From Belnapia mucosa (GTDB taxonomy: Bacteria; Pseudomonadota; Alphaproteobacteria; Acetobacterales; Acetobacteraceae): 64,000 bases of DNA. Under the pieces are notes generated by a model. It was not told the origin of the DNA. It saw only the letters and a list, made by a program, of their open reading frames with translations, and ran no database searches. The DNA lies in the NCBI RefSeq assembly GCF_016775475.1, contig NZ_JAEUXJ010000002.1:286013-350012 (forward strand). The letters run 5' to 3'. The position numbers and the translations under genes are program-made. Positions within the stretch are counted from its first letter, which is position 1, and every line of letters starts with the position of its first letter. This document shows positions 8,556 through 17,094 of this stretch, one piece after another.

Positions 8556-9146
8556 TCAGCCGGGCAGCGCCTGGGAGAGGCTCTGGCCGGCGAGGCGGGC
8601 GGTGGCGAGGAGCCGGTCCAGCCCATGCCCGCTGCGGGACTTGGCCGAGAGGCCGGCCATGGTGGTGCAGACGAAATCCGCGAGCCGCTCGGCCTCCGCC
8701 GGATGGCGGGCGGCGATGTAGCGGCGGATCACCTCCTCCGCCGCGAGGTTGGTGGCGCAGGCGGCACCGCGCGCCTCCGGGTCGTTGCAGCGGGTGCCTT
8801 CCAGGACCAGGCAGCCGGCGGCCTCGGGATCCGCGGCGTAATACCGGGCGGCCGCCTCCAGCAGCGTGGCGAGGCATTCGGCCACCGGCCGGTCGGGCCG
8901 CAGGATCTCGGCAAGGGGGATGGCGCCGGCCTCGGCATAGCGGGCGAGGATGCGGGCATAGAGCCCCGCCTTGCTGCCGAAGGCGGCATAGAAGCTGGGC
9001 GGGTTGATGCCGAGCGCTTCGGTGAGGTCGGCGACGCTGACGGCGTCATAGCCGCGGGCATGAAACAGGCGCTGGGCGGTGGCGACCGCCTGATCGGGAT
9101 CGAAGCGGCGGGGCCGGCCGCGGGGGCGGGGAGTATTTGTAGCCAT
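8556..9146 (-). CDS. bdcR: TetR family repressor, BdcR-like
   Basis: 196 residues. The TetR DNA-binding domain covers about residues 10-60 (GRPRRFDPDQAVATAQRLF, then GINPPSFYAAFGSKAGLYAR). The remainder matches what I recall of E. coli BdcR along its length, including GCLVLEGTRCNDPEAR and TTMAGLSAKSRSGH. In E. coli BdcR represses the adjacent bdcA. The same divergent arrangement with an SDR gene occurs here, which supports the name. An inverted repeat covers the start codon and suggests autoregulation. Confidence 0.8.
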   Translation of the reverse strand: MATNTPRPRGRPRRFDPDQAVATAQRLFHARGYDAVSVADLTEALGINPPSFYAAFGSKAGLYARILARYAEAGAIPLAEILRPDRPVAECLATLLEAAARYYAADPEAAGCLVLEGTRCNDPEARGAACATNLAAEEVIRRYIAARHPAEAERLADFVCTTMAGLSAKSRSGHGLDRLLATARLAGQSLSQALPG

Positions 9147-9155
9147 TGATACAAA
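9136..9155. promoter_or_regulatory. Putative BdcR operator over the bdcR start codon
   Basis: TTTGTA (9136-9141), eight bases, TACAAA (9150-9155): a perfect 6+6 inverted repeat spanning the bdcR initiation codon (9144-9146). The size and position fit a TetR-family autoregulatory site. Confidence 0.5.
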
Positions 9156-9161
9156 AATGCC

Positions 9162-9200
9162 TTGACGGGGCCTTCCTGGGGTTTATGTAGCGGCAACTAC
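9162..9200 (+). promoter_or_regulatory. bdcA promoter with embedded inverted repeat
   Basis: TTGACG (9162-9167), 16 bases, TATGTA (9184-9189) reads as a sigma-70-type promoter for bdcA. GTAG (9187-9190), six bases, CTAC (9197-9200) overlaps the -10 box and is a second candidate operator. AAGGAGG (9211-9217) is the ribosome site. Confidence 0.5.
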
Positions 9201-9222
9201 GTTAACTCTCAAGGAGGGCCCG

Positions 9223-9936
9223 ATGGCCATGTTTCAAGGGAAGTCCGCGTTGGTGCTCGGCGGCAGCCGGGGGATCGGGGCGGCGATCGTGCGGCGCCTC
9301 GCGGCGGAAGGCGCGGGGGTGACCTTCACCTATGCCGGCTCGAAGGAAGCGGCGGAGCGGCTGGCGGGCGAGACCGGCGCCAGGGCCGTGATGACCGACA
9401 GCGCCGACCGCGACGCGGTGATCGCCCGGGTGCGCGACAGCGGGCCGCTCGATGTGCTGGTGGTGAATGCCGGCGTCGTCGTCTTCGGCGACCCGCTGGA
9501 GATGGACCCGGACGCGGTGGACCGGCTGATCCGCATCAACATCGCCGCGCCCTACCACGCCTCGGTCGAGGCGGCGCGGCGCATGCCGGAGGGCGGGCGG
9601 ATCATCGTCATCGGCTCGGTCAATGGCGACCGGGTCTCCTTCCCCGGCGTGTCGGCTTATGCGATGAGCAAATCGGCGCTGCAGGGCATGGCACGCGGCC
9701 TGGCGCGGGACTTCGGGCCGCGCGGCATCACGGTGAACGTCGTCCAGCCCGGGCCGATCGACACCGACATGAATCCGGCGGACGGGCCATTCAAGGACCT
9801 CGTCTACCCCGCCATGGCCTTCAAGCGGCATGGGCGGCCGGAGGACGTGGCCGGGATGGTCGCCTGGCTGGCAGGGCCGGAGGCGGGCTTCGTGACCGGC
9901 GCGATGCACACCATCGATGGCGGCTTCGGCGCCTAG
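9223..9936 (+). CDS. bdcA: SDR oxidoreductase, BdcA-like (c-di-GMP-binding biofilm dispersal protein)
   Basis: 237 residues. The Rossmann motif is GGSRGIGAAIVRRL (residues 13-26), the short-chain dehydrogenase NAG motif is at 82-84 and the catalytic Ser132, Tyr146 and Lys150 are present. The sequence closely follows my memory of E. coli BdcA, for example FTYAGSK, TDSADRDAVI, NIAAPYHASVEAARRMPEGG and VQPGPIDTD. E. coli BdcA is reported to bind cyclic di-GMP and promote biofilm dispersal. Family and synteny are strong; the signalling role here is by analogy. Its TAG stop is the CTAG end of a hairpin element. Confidence 0.82.
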   Translation: MAMFQGKSALVLGGSRGIGAAIVRRLAAEGAGVTFTYAGSKEAAERLAGETGARAVMTDSADRDAVIARVRDSGPLDVLVVNAGVVVFGDPLEMDPDAVDRLIRINIAAPYHASVEAARRMPEGGRIIVIGSVNGDRVSFPGVSAYAMSKSALQGMARGLARDFGPRGITVNVVQPGPIDTDMNPADGPFKDLVYPAMAFKRHGRPEDVAGMVAWLAGPEAGFVTGAMHTIDGGFGA

Positions 9937-9974
9937 CAAGTGCTTCCGGTCAGGCGGAATCGCCTGACCGGAGG
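9933..9974. repeat. CTAG hairpin element, single-stem copy D
   Basis: CTAG (9933-9936) supplies the bdcA stop. It is followed by a perfect 12-bp stem (9945-9956 with 9961-9972) around GAAT. Read on the minus strand, the stem and loop (ATTC) follow the same pattern as 39454-39483, with paired base changes. The outer stem and spacer of the full element are absent. It may also serve as a terminator. Confidence 0.7.
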
Positions 9975-10070
9975 GGCTGGTCCGGCCTGCGGTTGGTCCG
10001 CGCGGCTTCCCGGCTGCCAGTGAGGTGCGAGCGCAGCGTGGTCCCAGGCCATCGGCGCAACCCCCCATGG

Positions 10071-10838
10071 TCATGGCGCCAGCGCCGCCTCCGCTTCGAC
10101 CACGGGATCGTTGAAGGTCCAACGGGGAAGCGTGCGGATGCGGTCGAGGTCGGCGAAGATGCGCGCGATGTCGGCGCCATCCGGCGAGTCCCGGAGCGCG
10201 GCTGCGAATTCCTGGCCGAAGCCGTTGAAGCCGCCGGCATCCACCTCGCAGAGATGAATCTGGTTCCAGTCGATCCTGAACGCCGGAGCGCGGTAGAGCA
10301 CCGCCGCCGTCTCCATGGCCCTGAACGTCCCGAACCTGTTCGCCTGGACGAGCTTCGCGGCGGCCGGACCGCAATATCGGCGCATGACCTCCCGGTATTC
10401 GGTGAGATGGGCCGCTTGCACGTCGATATATTCCAGCGACACCGGCCGATCGGCCGAGCCCTGCCAGGCGCGCGGCAGCACGAAGGATGCGGGCGTAGTC
10501 AGCAGCAGCTCCGCGCGCAGCAGGTCCGTCCCCGCCGGCTGCGGATCCTGCACGAGGTTGACGATGGCCTCGGCCGGGATCAGCCCGCGGAAGTAGCTCA
10601 GTTCGAGATGGCTCCAGACGGGCGCTTCCGCAGCGCTCCGCACGACACTGCGGTGCCGGTAGAGCGCTTGCCCGAGGCAGGTCTCCCCGAAGCGCGTCCA
10701 GTGGACGGCGCTGTCCCTGAGCGCGGCCTCCGCTTCGGGGTGCCGTGCCTGCATGGTCCGGGCGAGCACCACGAGGCGGTCCTCGGGCTCGATCCGGACC
10801 AGATGCGGCTCACGACGGGGACGGATGATCGCAACCAT
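10071..10838 (-). CDS. Conserved-looking hypothetical protein, possible dimeric alpha/beta-barrel fold
   Basis: 255 residues, not recognised. It appears to hold two similar halves. The second half, with SLEYIDVQAAHLTEYREVM, FGTFRAMETAAVLYR and DWNQIHLCEV, resembles EthD/NIPSNAP-type ferredoxin-like barrels that bind small hydrophobic molecules. No signal peptide or membrane helix is seen. The ATG at 10838 opens with MVAIIRPRR. It stands alone, transcribed toward the bdcA 3' end. The fold is a visual guess; the coding status is better supported by length and continuous protein-like composition. Confidence 0.6.
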   Translation of the reverse strand: MVAIIRPRREPHLVRIEPEDRLVVLARTMQARHPEAEAALRDSAVHWTRFGETCLGQALYRHRSVVRSAAEAPVWSHLELSYFRGLIPAEAIVNLVQDPQPAGTDLLRAELLLTTPASFVLPRAWQGSADRPVSLEYIDVQAAHLTEYREVMRRYCGPAAAKLVQANRFGTFRAMETAAVLYRAPAFRIDWNQIHLCEVDAGGFNGFGQEFAAALRDSPDGADIARIFADLDRIRTLPRWTFNDPVVEAEAALAP

Positions 10839-11026
10839 GGGGCACCTCGGTCATGAGGTTAGCCGCTGTCGGCGCCCCGGTGCCAATCCAGCTCTGCCCA
10901 CGCGGTGAAGGGCCGAGGCGTGGTGGTGCTGACGGATGGGCGCTGGGCTGGGCTGGTGCTGGCCCGGCCTGCCGCGCCGGGATGGTCCCGGGGCCTGAAC
11001 GCCGCGGCTGCCTTGCCGAGCACAGG

Positions 11027-11671
11027 CTAGATGTAGCGACGCAGATGCTGGCCCGGAAGCAGGTCATAGGGTGGTTTCCAGCCGGGCAAAGCGGCGATGC
11101 GGCCAAGCCAAGTGGCGATGGCGGGGAAGCGCGCGGCCAGGTCGTAGCCGCTCTCCTCCGGCGGGAACATCAGGTAGCCGCACATGGAGATGTCGGCGAC
11201 GCTCGGCCGATCGCCGGCGATGAAGGGGCGGGTGGCCAGCTCGCCATCGAGGATGCCGAGGAAGTCGTCGATCCGTCCACGCATGTAGTCCTGCACCCGC
11301 GGATCGGGATCGGGGGTGAAGGCACGGCGGTAGCGGTAGGCCGCCATGAAGCCGCTGAGCTTCTGGTTGTCCCAGAACAACCAGCGCAGGATCTCGAATT
11401 GCTCCTGCTCTTCCCTGCCGCCGAAGCGGCCATGGCGATCCGCAAGACGGAGCAGTATCGGCGCGGTCTGGGTCAGCCTGGTGCCATTCTCCTCCAGCAC
11501 CGGGATCTCGCCCATGGGATTGACCCTCGCGCGCCAGGCGGCGGTGCGGGTCACGCCGGCACCGAAATCTGTCCAGACCGGCTCGAACTCCTGGCCGCAG
11601 AGGGTGAGCATCAGCGCGAGCTTGTAGCTGTTGCCGGATTCCGGGAAGTAGTGCAGCCGGTACTCGGTCAT
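11027..11671 (-). CDS. Glutathione S-transferase family protein
   Basis: 214 residues. The thioredoxin-like N-terminal domain opens with YRLHYFPESGNSYKLALML, where Ser and Asn in SGNS sit at the usual glutathione-activating position, and contains NPMGEIPVLEENG with the cis-proline and the TQTAPILL element. The helical C-terminal domain contains PFIAGDRPSVADISMCGYL, the N-capping motif of GSTs. I start at ATG 11671 rather than further upstream, where the sequence is not protein-like. It lies 80 bases downstream of a LysR gene on the same strand and is a likely target of that regulator. Confidence 0.85.
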   Translation of the reverse strand: MTEYRLHYFPESGNSYKLALMLTLCGQEFEPVWTDFGAGVTRTAAWRARVNPMGEIPVLEENGTRLTQTAPILLRLADRHGRFGGREEQEQFEILRWLFWDNQKLSGFMAAYRYRRAFTPDPDPRVQDYMRGRIDDFLGILDGELATRPFIAGDRPSVADISMCGYLMFPPEESGYDLAARFPAIATWLGRIAALPGWKPPYDLLPGQHLRRYI

Positions 11672-11751
11672 GGGTGGCTCCGCTCCGCGATGGGACGCGG
11701 ATGCTAGACGACCGGCAGGACAAGCAGCATTCAGTTCGCGGCCCTGGGGCT

Positions 11752-12642
11752 TCAGCCTGCTGCAAGCCGGAAGGAGGCCGCTTCCTCGAGCAGCCAATTG
11801 CGGAACAGCAGGAAGGCCCGGCTTTCCTCGCGGCCATGGTGGCGGAGGAGATGAAAGCGGCGGGGCAGCGGCACGGCGGGGAAGAGGGGCCTGAGGCGGC
11901 CGGCCTCCACATAGGGCGCCACCACGGGCGCCAGGCCGAGCGCGATGCCAAGGCCGGCGGCCGCGGCCTCATAGACGAGTTGCAGGTTGTCGAAGCTCTG
12001 GCTCTGCTCGGGGCACGCATCGACGCCCTGGGCGGCGAACCAATCCTGCCAGAATACCGGCTGGTGGTGCGTGCCGATCAGGCCATGCGCCAGGAGGTCT
12101 TGGGGGTGCCGGAGCCGCGGCAGGGCGGATACCAGGCCGGGGCTGGCGACAGCGAAGCCTTCCACCGACAGGAAGGCCAGGCCGGTCGCCCCATCCCAGG
12201 GCCCCAGGCCGAGGCGGATGGCACCGTCGAGATCCGGCCGCGCTGCGAGGTCGACCGGCTCGGGTGAGGTTTCGAGCGTGAGGGCGATGTCCCGGCAACG
12301 GGACTGGAAACGCCCCAGGCGGGGCACCAGCCAGTTTGCGGCAAAACTCGGCATGATGCTCAGCCTGAGGGTATTGGGTTGGCGACGGGCGGCTTCCGTG
12401 GCGCTGTGGATGGCCTCCCAGGCGGGCGCGAGCGAGGCGAAATAGGCCTCCCCCGCCTCAGTCAGCCGGAGGCCGCGCGGCAGGCGGTGGAAGAGCGGCG
12501 TGCCGAGATGCGCCTCGAGCTGGTGGATGCGGCGGCTGAGGGCAGGTACCGTGAGGTGCATCGCCGTGGCCGCCTTGGCGAGGCTCTGCGACCGTGCCAC
12601 CACAGCGAAGGCTTCGATGGGTCCGAGGGGAATTCGCCGCAT
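11752..12642 (-). CDS. LysR family transcriptional regulator, GcvA type
   Basis: 296 residues. The helix-turn-helix domain is at residues 7-65 (PIEAFAVVARSQSLAKAA, ALSRRIHQLEAHLGTPLFHR). The effector domain starts near LRLSIMPSFAANWLVPRL, the pattern of the GcvA subgroup. The preserved FHRLPRGLRLTEAG supports a functional DNA-binding unit. It precedes the GST gene at 11027-11671 on the same strand by 80 bases, so the two may be co-transcribed. Confidence 0.88.
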   Translation of the reverse strand: MRRIPLGPIEAFAVVARSQSLAKAATAMHLTVPALSRRIHQLEAHLGTPLFHRLPRGLRLTEAGEAYFASLAPAWEAIHSATEAARRQPNTLRLSIMPSFAANWLVPRLGRFQSRCRDIALTLETSPEPVDLAARPDLDGAIRLGLGPWDGATGLAFLSVEGFAVASPGLVSALPRLRHPQDLLAHGLIGTHHQPVFWQDWFAAQGVDACPEQSQSFDNLQLVYEAAAAGLGIALGLAPVVAPYVEAGRLRPLFPAVPLPRRFHLLRHHGREESRAFLLFRNWLLEEAASFRLAAG

Positions 12643-12707
12643 GGACCGAGCCTAGGGCCCGTGGGCGCCTGGGCCAATCGGCTGCGGCGGCTTGGGATGG
12701 CGGGCCC

Positions 12708-14372
12708 CTAGCCCTCCTTCCCCTCCCAATCCTGCTCCGCCTCGATCTCCGCCGCCGTGCCGCGCAGCGGAAAGGCGATCTTGCAGACCAGCCCGGTCGC
12801 CTCCCAGGTCATGGTCAGGCTGCCGCCGAGCTGGGTGCGGATGGTGGCGTTCAGCACGCGGGAGCCGAAGCCCCGCCGCTCCGGCGGCGCCGCGGCCGCC
12901 GGCCCGCCGCGCTCGGTCCAGCGCAGCCGGAGCTGCTCGCCCTCCACCGCCCAGTCCACCGTGACCAGGCCCTCCGGCGCCGAGAGCGCGCCGTATTTCG
13001 TGGCATTGGTCGCCAGCTCATGGATCGCCATGGAGAGGGGCTGCGTCGCCGGCGCCGGCAGGCTCAGGCGCGGGCCATGCAGCGCCGCCTGCGGGCCTGC
13101 GCCGGCGCGGTTCAGGAAGGGCGCCAACTCCCCGCGCAGCAGGCTGTGCAGGTCCGCCCCCGACCAGCGATCCGCCGCCAGCAGCACCTGCGCCCGCGCC
13201 AGGGCCGCCACCCGGCCCTCGATGGCGCGGATGAAGCTCGGCGTGTCCTCCGCCCGGGTCAGCCGCAGCGCCGCGTGGACCACGGCCAGCATGTTCTTCG
13301 CGCGGTGATCCACCTCCCGCGTCAGCAGCGTCTGGCGCTCCGCCGCGCGCACCTCCTGGTCGACATCGACGATCACGACCAGCGCCGCGGCGACCTCCCC
13401 CATCGGGCCAAGCACCGGGATGCCGCTGACACGCCGCCAGCGCGCACCCTCCGGCGCGCCGGTATGAAGGAAGTCCAGGTTGAGCAGGGCCTCGCCGCGC
13501 AGCGCCCGCGCCGCGGGGTAATCCGCCGGCGCCACCCGCTGCCCGTCCGGATAATAGGCCGTCCATTCGCTGCCGACTTCGGAATCCACCGAGGGGATCA
13601 TCGGCCGCGGCAGCAGCCGGCGGAATTCCGGATTCGCCACCAGCACCCGGCCATCGGGCGCCACCAGCGCGGCGCCGATCGGCAGGTGCGACAGCACGGT
13701 CTTCATCGCCTCCAGCTGGCGCAGCGCCGCCTGCGCCTGCTCGCGCTCCGCCGCCTCGGCCTCCAGCGCAAGGCTGCGCTCGGCCACCCGCTGTTCGAGG
13801 TCGCGGTTGCTGTCCCGCAGCTCGCCCAGGACCCGCAACCGCTCCACCGCCGCGGCGAGGAGGTTGGCATAGCTCCGGAGGAAGGCGATGTCGGCGGCGC
13901 CGAAATCCCGCCGCACCTTGCTGTCCACCTGGAGGATGCCGAAGGGCGGCCGCCCGGTGGCGCCGAGGATGATCACATTGGCGAAGGCGTGGACGCCGTG
14001 CTCGCGCAGGAAATCCGGGCAGCGGAAGCGCGTCTCGGCCTCGAGGTCGGGCGTGATCACCGGCACCTGCTGGGTCAGCGCGAATGCCTCCGAGGTTCCC
14101 TCCGACAGGCTCAGCCGGACCTCGCCGACGACGCCCGGCTTCCAGCCGACGCCGGCCCGGACCAGCAGCGTCTCGCCATCCGGCCGCAGCTCGACCACCT
14201 TGGCCAAATCGGTGCCGAGCGCCTCCCCGACCAGGCGGCAGGCCTCGTTCAGGATCTCGTCGAGGGACTCGGATCGCAGCGCCAGCTCCCCGAAGCGGGC
14301 CAGGGCCCGTTGCTGCCGCAGCGCTTCCCGATGATCGGCATCCTCACCGCCCAAACCGTCCCTCCGATCCAT
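12708..14372 (-). CDS. HWE-family sensor histidine kinase with GAF and PAS domains
   Basis: About 554 residues, cytosolic. A GAF-type sensor occupies roughly residues 30-180 and a coiled coil about 185-222. A PAS-like domain lies about 225-340. The kinase core follows: phospho-acceptor H356 in REVDHRAKNML, N-box HELATNATKYGALS (451-464) and the defining W485-x-E487 in LRWTERGGP. The ATG at 14372 was chosen because upstream residues overlap the divergent ligase. No response regulator is adjacent. HWE kinases often answer light or general stress in alphaproteobacteria; no chromophore cysteine could be assigned here. Confidence 0.85.
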   Translation of the reverse strand: MDRRDGLGGEDADHREALRQQRALARFGELALRSESLDEILNEACRLVGEALGTDLAKVVELRPDGETLLVRAGVGWKPGVVGEVRLSLSEGTSEAFALTQQVPVITPDLEAETRFRCPDFLREHGVHAFANVIILGATGRPPFGILQVDSKVRRDFGAADIAFLRSYANLLAAAVERLRVLGELRDSNRDLEQRVAERSLALEAEAAEREQAQAALRQLEAMKTVLSHLPIGAALVAPDGRVLVANPEFRRLLPRPMIPSVDSEVGSEWTAYYPDGQRVAPADYPAARALRGEALLNLDFLHTGAPEGARWRRVSGIPVLGPMGEVAAALVVIVDVDQEVRAAERQTLLTREVDHRAKNMLAVVHAALRLTRAEDTPSFIRAIEGRVAALARAQVLLAADRWSGADLHSLLRGELAPFLNRAGAGPQAALHGPRLSLPAPATQPLSMAIHELATNATKYGALSAPEGLVTVDWAVEGEQLRLRWTERGGPAAAAPPERRGFGSRVLNATIRTQLGGSLTMTWEATGLVCKIAFPLRGTAAEIEAEQDWEGKEG

Positions 14373-14478
14373 TGCCGGGGCTAACGCAGGTCCCAGGCGG
14401 AAGCTCCGCCGTCCCCCTTGGCCCCGCCGCCCCGGCCCCCGCATACTCGGCCCAACCACGAATGGGGAGACGACCGCG

Positions 14479-16125
14479 ATGCTGGGCCTGATGCAGGACC
14501 GCCCCCTGCTGATCTCGATGCTGCTGGAGCATGCCGCCCGCAACCACGCAGGCGCAATGATCACCTCCGTTCGGCCCGATGGCAATCTGGTGCGGCATAG
14601 CTGGCCCGAAATCGCCGCCCGCGCCGCCCAGCTCGCCCATGCGCTGGCCGCCCGCGGCGTCCGGCAGGGGGAGCGGATCGCGACCCTCGCCTGGAACGAC
14701 CACCGGCATCTGGAGGCCTATTACGGCATCTCCTCCATGGGGGCGGTGCTGCATACGGTGAACCCGCGCCTCTTCCCCGCGCAGATCGCCTTTATCCTCG
14801 CCGATGCCGAGGACACGCATCTGCTGGTGGACCCGACGCTGCTCGCGGGCGCCGAGGCGCTGGCCGACAAGCTGCCGCCCAGCCTCAGGACCATCATCGT
14901 CATGGGGACCGAGGCCGACCTGCCCGCCGAATGCCCGCTGCGCGGCCGGTTCGAGCTGCTGGCGATGGAAAGCCTGATCGCCGGCCAGCCCACGACCTAT
15001 CCCTGGCCCGAGCTCGATGAGCGCAGCGCCTCCTCGCTCTGCTACACCTCGGGCACTACGGGCGAGCCGAAGGGCGTGCTCTACAGCCACCGCTCCACCG
15101 TCATCCATGCCATCAGCACCCTGCAGAAGGACTGCTTCAATATCGGCGCGCAGGATGTGGTGATGCCGGTAGTGCCGATGTTCCATGTGAATGCCTGGGG
15201 CATCCCCTATTCCGGCGCGGCCGCCGGCGCCTCGCTCGTGCTGCCGGGACCGAAGCTCGACCCCGCCAGCCTGCATCGGCTGATCGAGGAGACAGGCGTC
15301 ACCTTCTCGGCCGGCGTGCCGACCATCTGGACCGCGCTGCTGAACTGGATGCGCGCCGACCCGGCGCGGCGCTTCACCCAGCCGCCGCGGCTGGTGGTCG
15401 GCGGCACGGCGCTGCCGACCGCGATCAATGCCGGCTTCCTGAAGGAATACGGCGTCCCCATCCTGCATGCCTGGGGCATGACGGAGACCAGCCCGCTCGG
15501 CACCACCAATGCGCGGAAGCCGGAGAATGCGGATTGGGATGCCGACCGCTTCCTCGACTACGCGCGCAAGCAGGGCCGGCCGCTGTTTGGCGTCGAGATC
15601 CGGGTGCGCGACGGCAATGGGCAGGAGATCGCGCATGACGGCCAGGCCTTCGGTGAGCTGGAGGTGCGCGGCCCCTGGATCGCCGCGCAATACTTCAACC
15701 GCCCCGGCGATGCCGCCTTCACCGCGGATGGCTGGTTCCGCACCGGCGATGTGGTGACGGTCGATGAGCTCGGCTGCATGGAGATCGTCGATCGCGCCAA
15801 GGATGTCATCAAGTCGGGCGGCGAGTGGATCAGCTCCATCACCCTCGAGAACCTGATCATGGGGCACCCGGCGGTGCAGGAGGCGGCAGTGATCGCCATG
15901 CCGCATCCCAAATGGGACGAGCGCCCGCTGCTGCTGGTCCAGCCCAAGCCGGGCATGACGCCAACCGCCGAGGAACTGCTGGCCTTCTATGATGGCAAGG
16001 TGGCGAAGTGGTGGATTCCCGATGCGGTGGAGTTCGTGGACAGCCTGCCCCACACCGCGACCGGCAAGCTGTGGAAGGCGGAGCTGAAGACGCGCTACCA
16101 CGACCCGCGCAAGGCAACGGGGTAG
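14479..16125 (+). CDS. Fatty-acid/acyl-CoA ligase (AMP-binding, class I adenylate-forming)
   Basis: 548 residues. The AMP-binding P-loop [16 protein letters not shown] is at 189-204. The core motif [10 protein letters not shown], the hinge WFRTGDVV...[15 protein letters not shown] and the C-terminal catalytic lysine in [11 protein letters not shown] are all present. The reaction is ATP-dependent thioesterification of a carboxylic acid to CoA. The length and [12 protein letters not shown] resemble medium/long-chain FadD3/AlkK-like ligases. GGGGAG lies 10 bases before the ATG. It is divergent from the HWE kinase with 106 bases between them. Confidence 0.9.
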   Translation: MLGLMQDRPLLISMLLEHAARNHAGAMITSVRPDGNLVRHSWPEIAARAAQLAHALAARGVRQGERIATLAWNDHRHLEAYYGISSMGAVLHTVNPRLFPAQIAFILADAEDTHLLVDPTLLAGAEALADKLPPSLRTIIVMGTEADLPAECPLRGRFELLAMESLIAGQPTTYPWPELDERSASSLCYTSGTTGEPKGVLYSHRSTVIHAISTLQKDCFNIGAQDVVMPVVPMFHVNAWGIPYSGAAAGASLVLPGPKLDPASLHRLIEETGVTFSAGVPTIWTALLNWMRADPARRFTQPPRLVVGGTALPTAINAGFLKEYGVPILHAWGMTETSPLGTTNARKPENADWDADRFLDYARKQGRPLFGVEIRVRDGNGQEIAHDGQAFGELEVRGPWIAAQYFNRPGDAAFTADGWFRTGDVVTVDELGCMEIVDRAKDVIKSGGEWISSITLENLIMGHPAVQEAAVIAMPHPKWDERPLLLVQPKPGMTPTAEELLAFYDGKVAKWWIPDAVEFVDSLPHTATGKLWKAELKTRYHDPRKATG

Positions 16126-16129
16126 GGGG

Positions 16130-16804
16130 CTACCCCGCGGCGGGACGGCCGGGGAATTCGGTGTCCCGCTTCGGGATCAGGTCATAGGGCAGGGCGAAGC
16201 CCGGCAGCGCCGCCAGGCGCCCGGCCCAGCGTTGCAGATGGGGCCAGCGCGCGATCTCGATCCCGCCTTCGGCCATGAAGACCATGCGGCCCCAGCAGCC
16301 GATATCGGCGATGCTGGGCGCATCCCCGCCGACCAGCCAGTCCCGCCCATCGGCGAGCGTCCGGTCGAGGAATTCCAGCGCCGCCTCGGCCAATGGCAGG
16401 AAGTAGTCCATCACCGCCGGGTCCACCGCGCGGAAGCGGCGGTAGTGCCGGACCTTGGCGATGTTGGTGATCGCATCCGCTTCCCAGGAGAGCCAGGAGC
16501 GGGCTTCCCACCGCGCCTGGTCGGTGGCGCCGTCGAACTGCCCGGTCGCGCGCGCCAGGTAGTCGAGGATGACGTTGGACTGGATCACCGTCAGCCCGCG
16601 ATGCTGCAGGGTCGGCACCTGGCCGTGGCGGTTCAGCGCGAGATACTCCGGCGTCCGCTGCGCCCCCGTCTTCAGGTTCACCGTGCGGAAGCTGAAGGGC
16701 AGGCCGGAGAGCGAGAGGAAGAGCATCGGCTTGTAGCTGGAGCTGCTGGTGAAGCTGCCGAAGAGGGTGGGGTGGTCGGGGTCGGTGGGGGCGGTGTTGA
16801 CCAT
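16130..16804 (-). CDS. Glutathione S-transferase family protein
   Basis: 224 residues. The thioredoxin-fold half contains FTSSSSYKPMLFLSLSG (Ser at the catalytic position), RHGQVPTLQHRG and VIQSNVILDYLA. The C-terminal helical half contains DWLVGGDAPSIADIGCWG, the usual GST N-cap. The ATG at 16804 has GAGGAG 7 bases upstream. It converges on the acyl-CoA ligase, with only four bases between the stops. The substrate is unknown. Confidence 0.85.
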   Translation of the reverse strand: MVNTAPTDPDHPTLFGSFTSSSSYKPMLFLSLSGLPFSFRTVNLKTGAQRTPEYLALNRHGQVPTLQHRGLTVIQSNVILDYLARATGQFDGATDQARWEARSWLSWEADAITNIAKVRHYRRFRAVDPAVMDYFLPLAEAALEFLDRTLADGRDWLVGGDAPSIADIGCWGRMVFMAEGGIEIARWPHLQRWAGRLAALPGFALPYDLIPKRDTEFPGRPAAG

Positions 16805-17094
16805 GGGCTTGCTCCTCAGCGGGCTGCGTGGCCGACGCCCGGTGCTGCGGGCGGAGGAGTGTCGCCGCATTCGCGGCGCCTTGCCCATCCCGGCATCGAG
16901 CCGAAGCGGATGCCCAAGGTGCCAGCCGCCTGGCAGCGTACGTCCGGGACTTTCGTTCTGCTGCCGCATCCCAGTCGAACCATAAATAATACTCTATTTC
17001 ACTCAGTATTGCGCCTGCGCCTGGGGCCCGGGACGTTAAGGCCATCGCAGCGTGTTCGGCGCGTGGTTTTGGCGTTTGTGGTGGGGCGGAGCGC

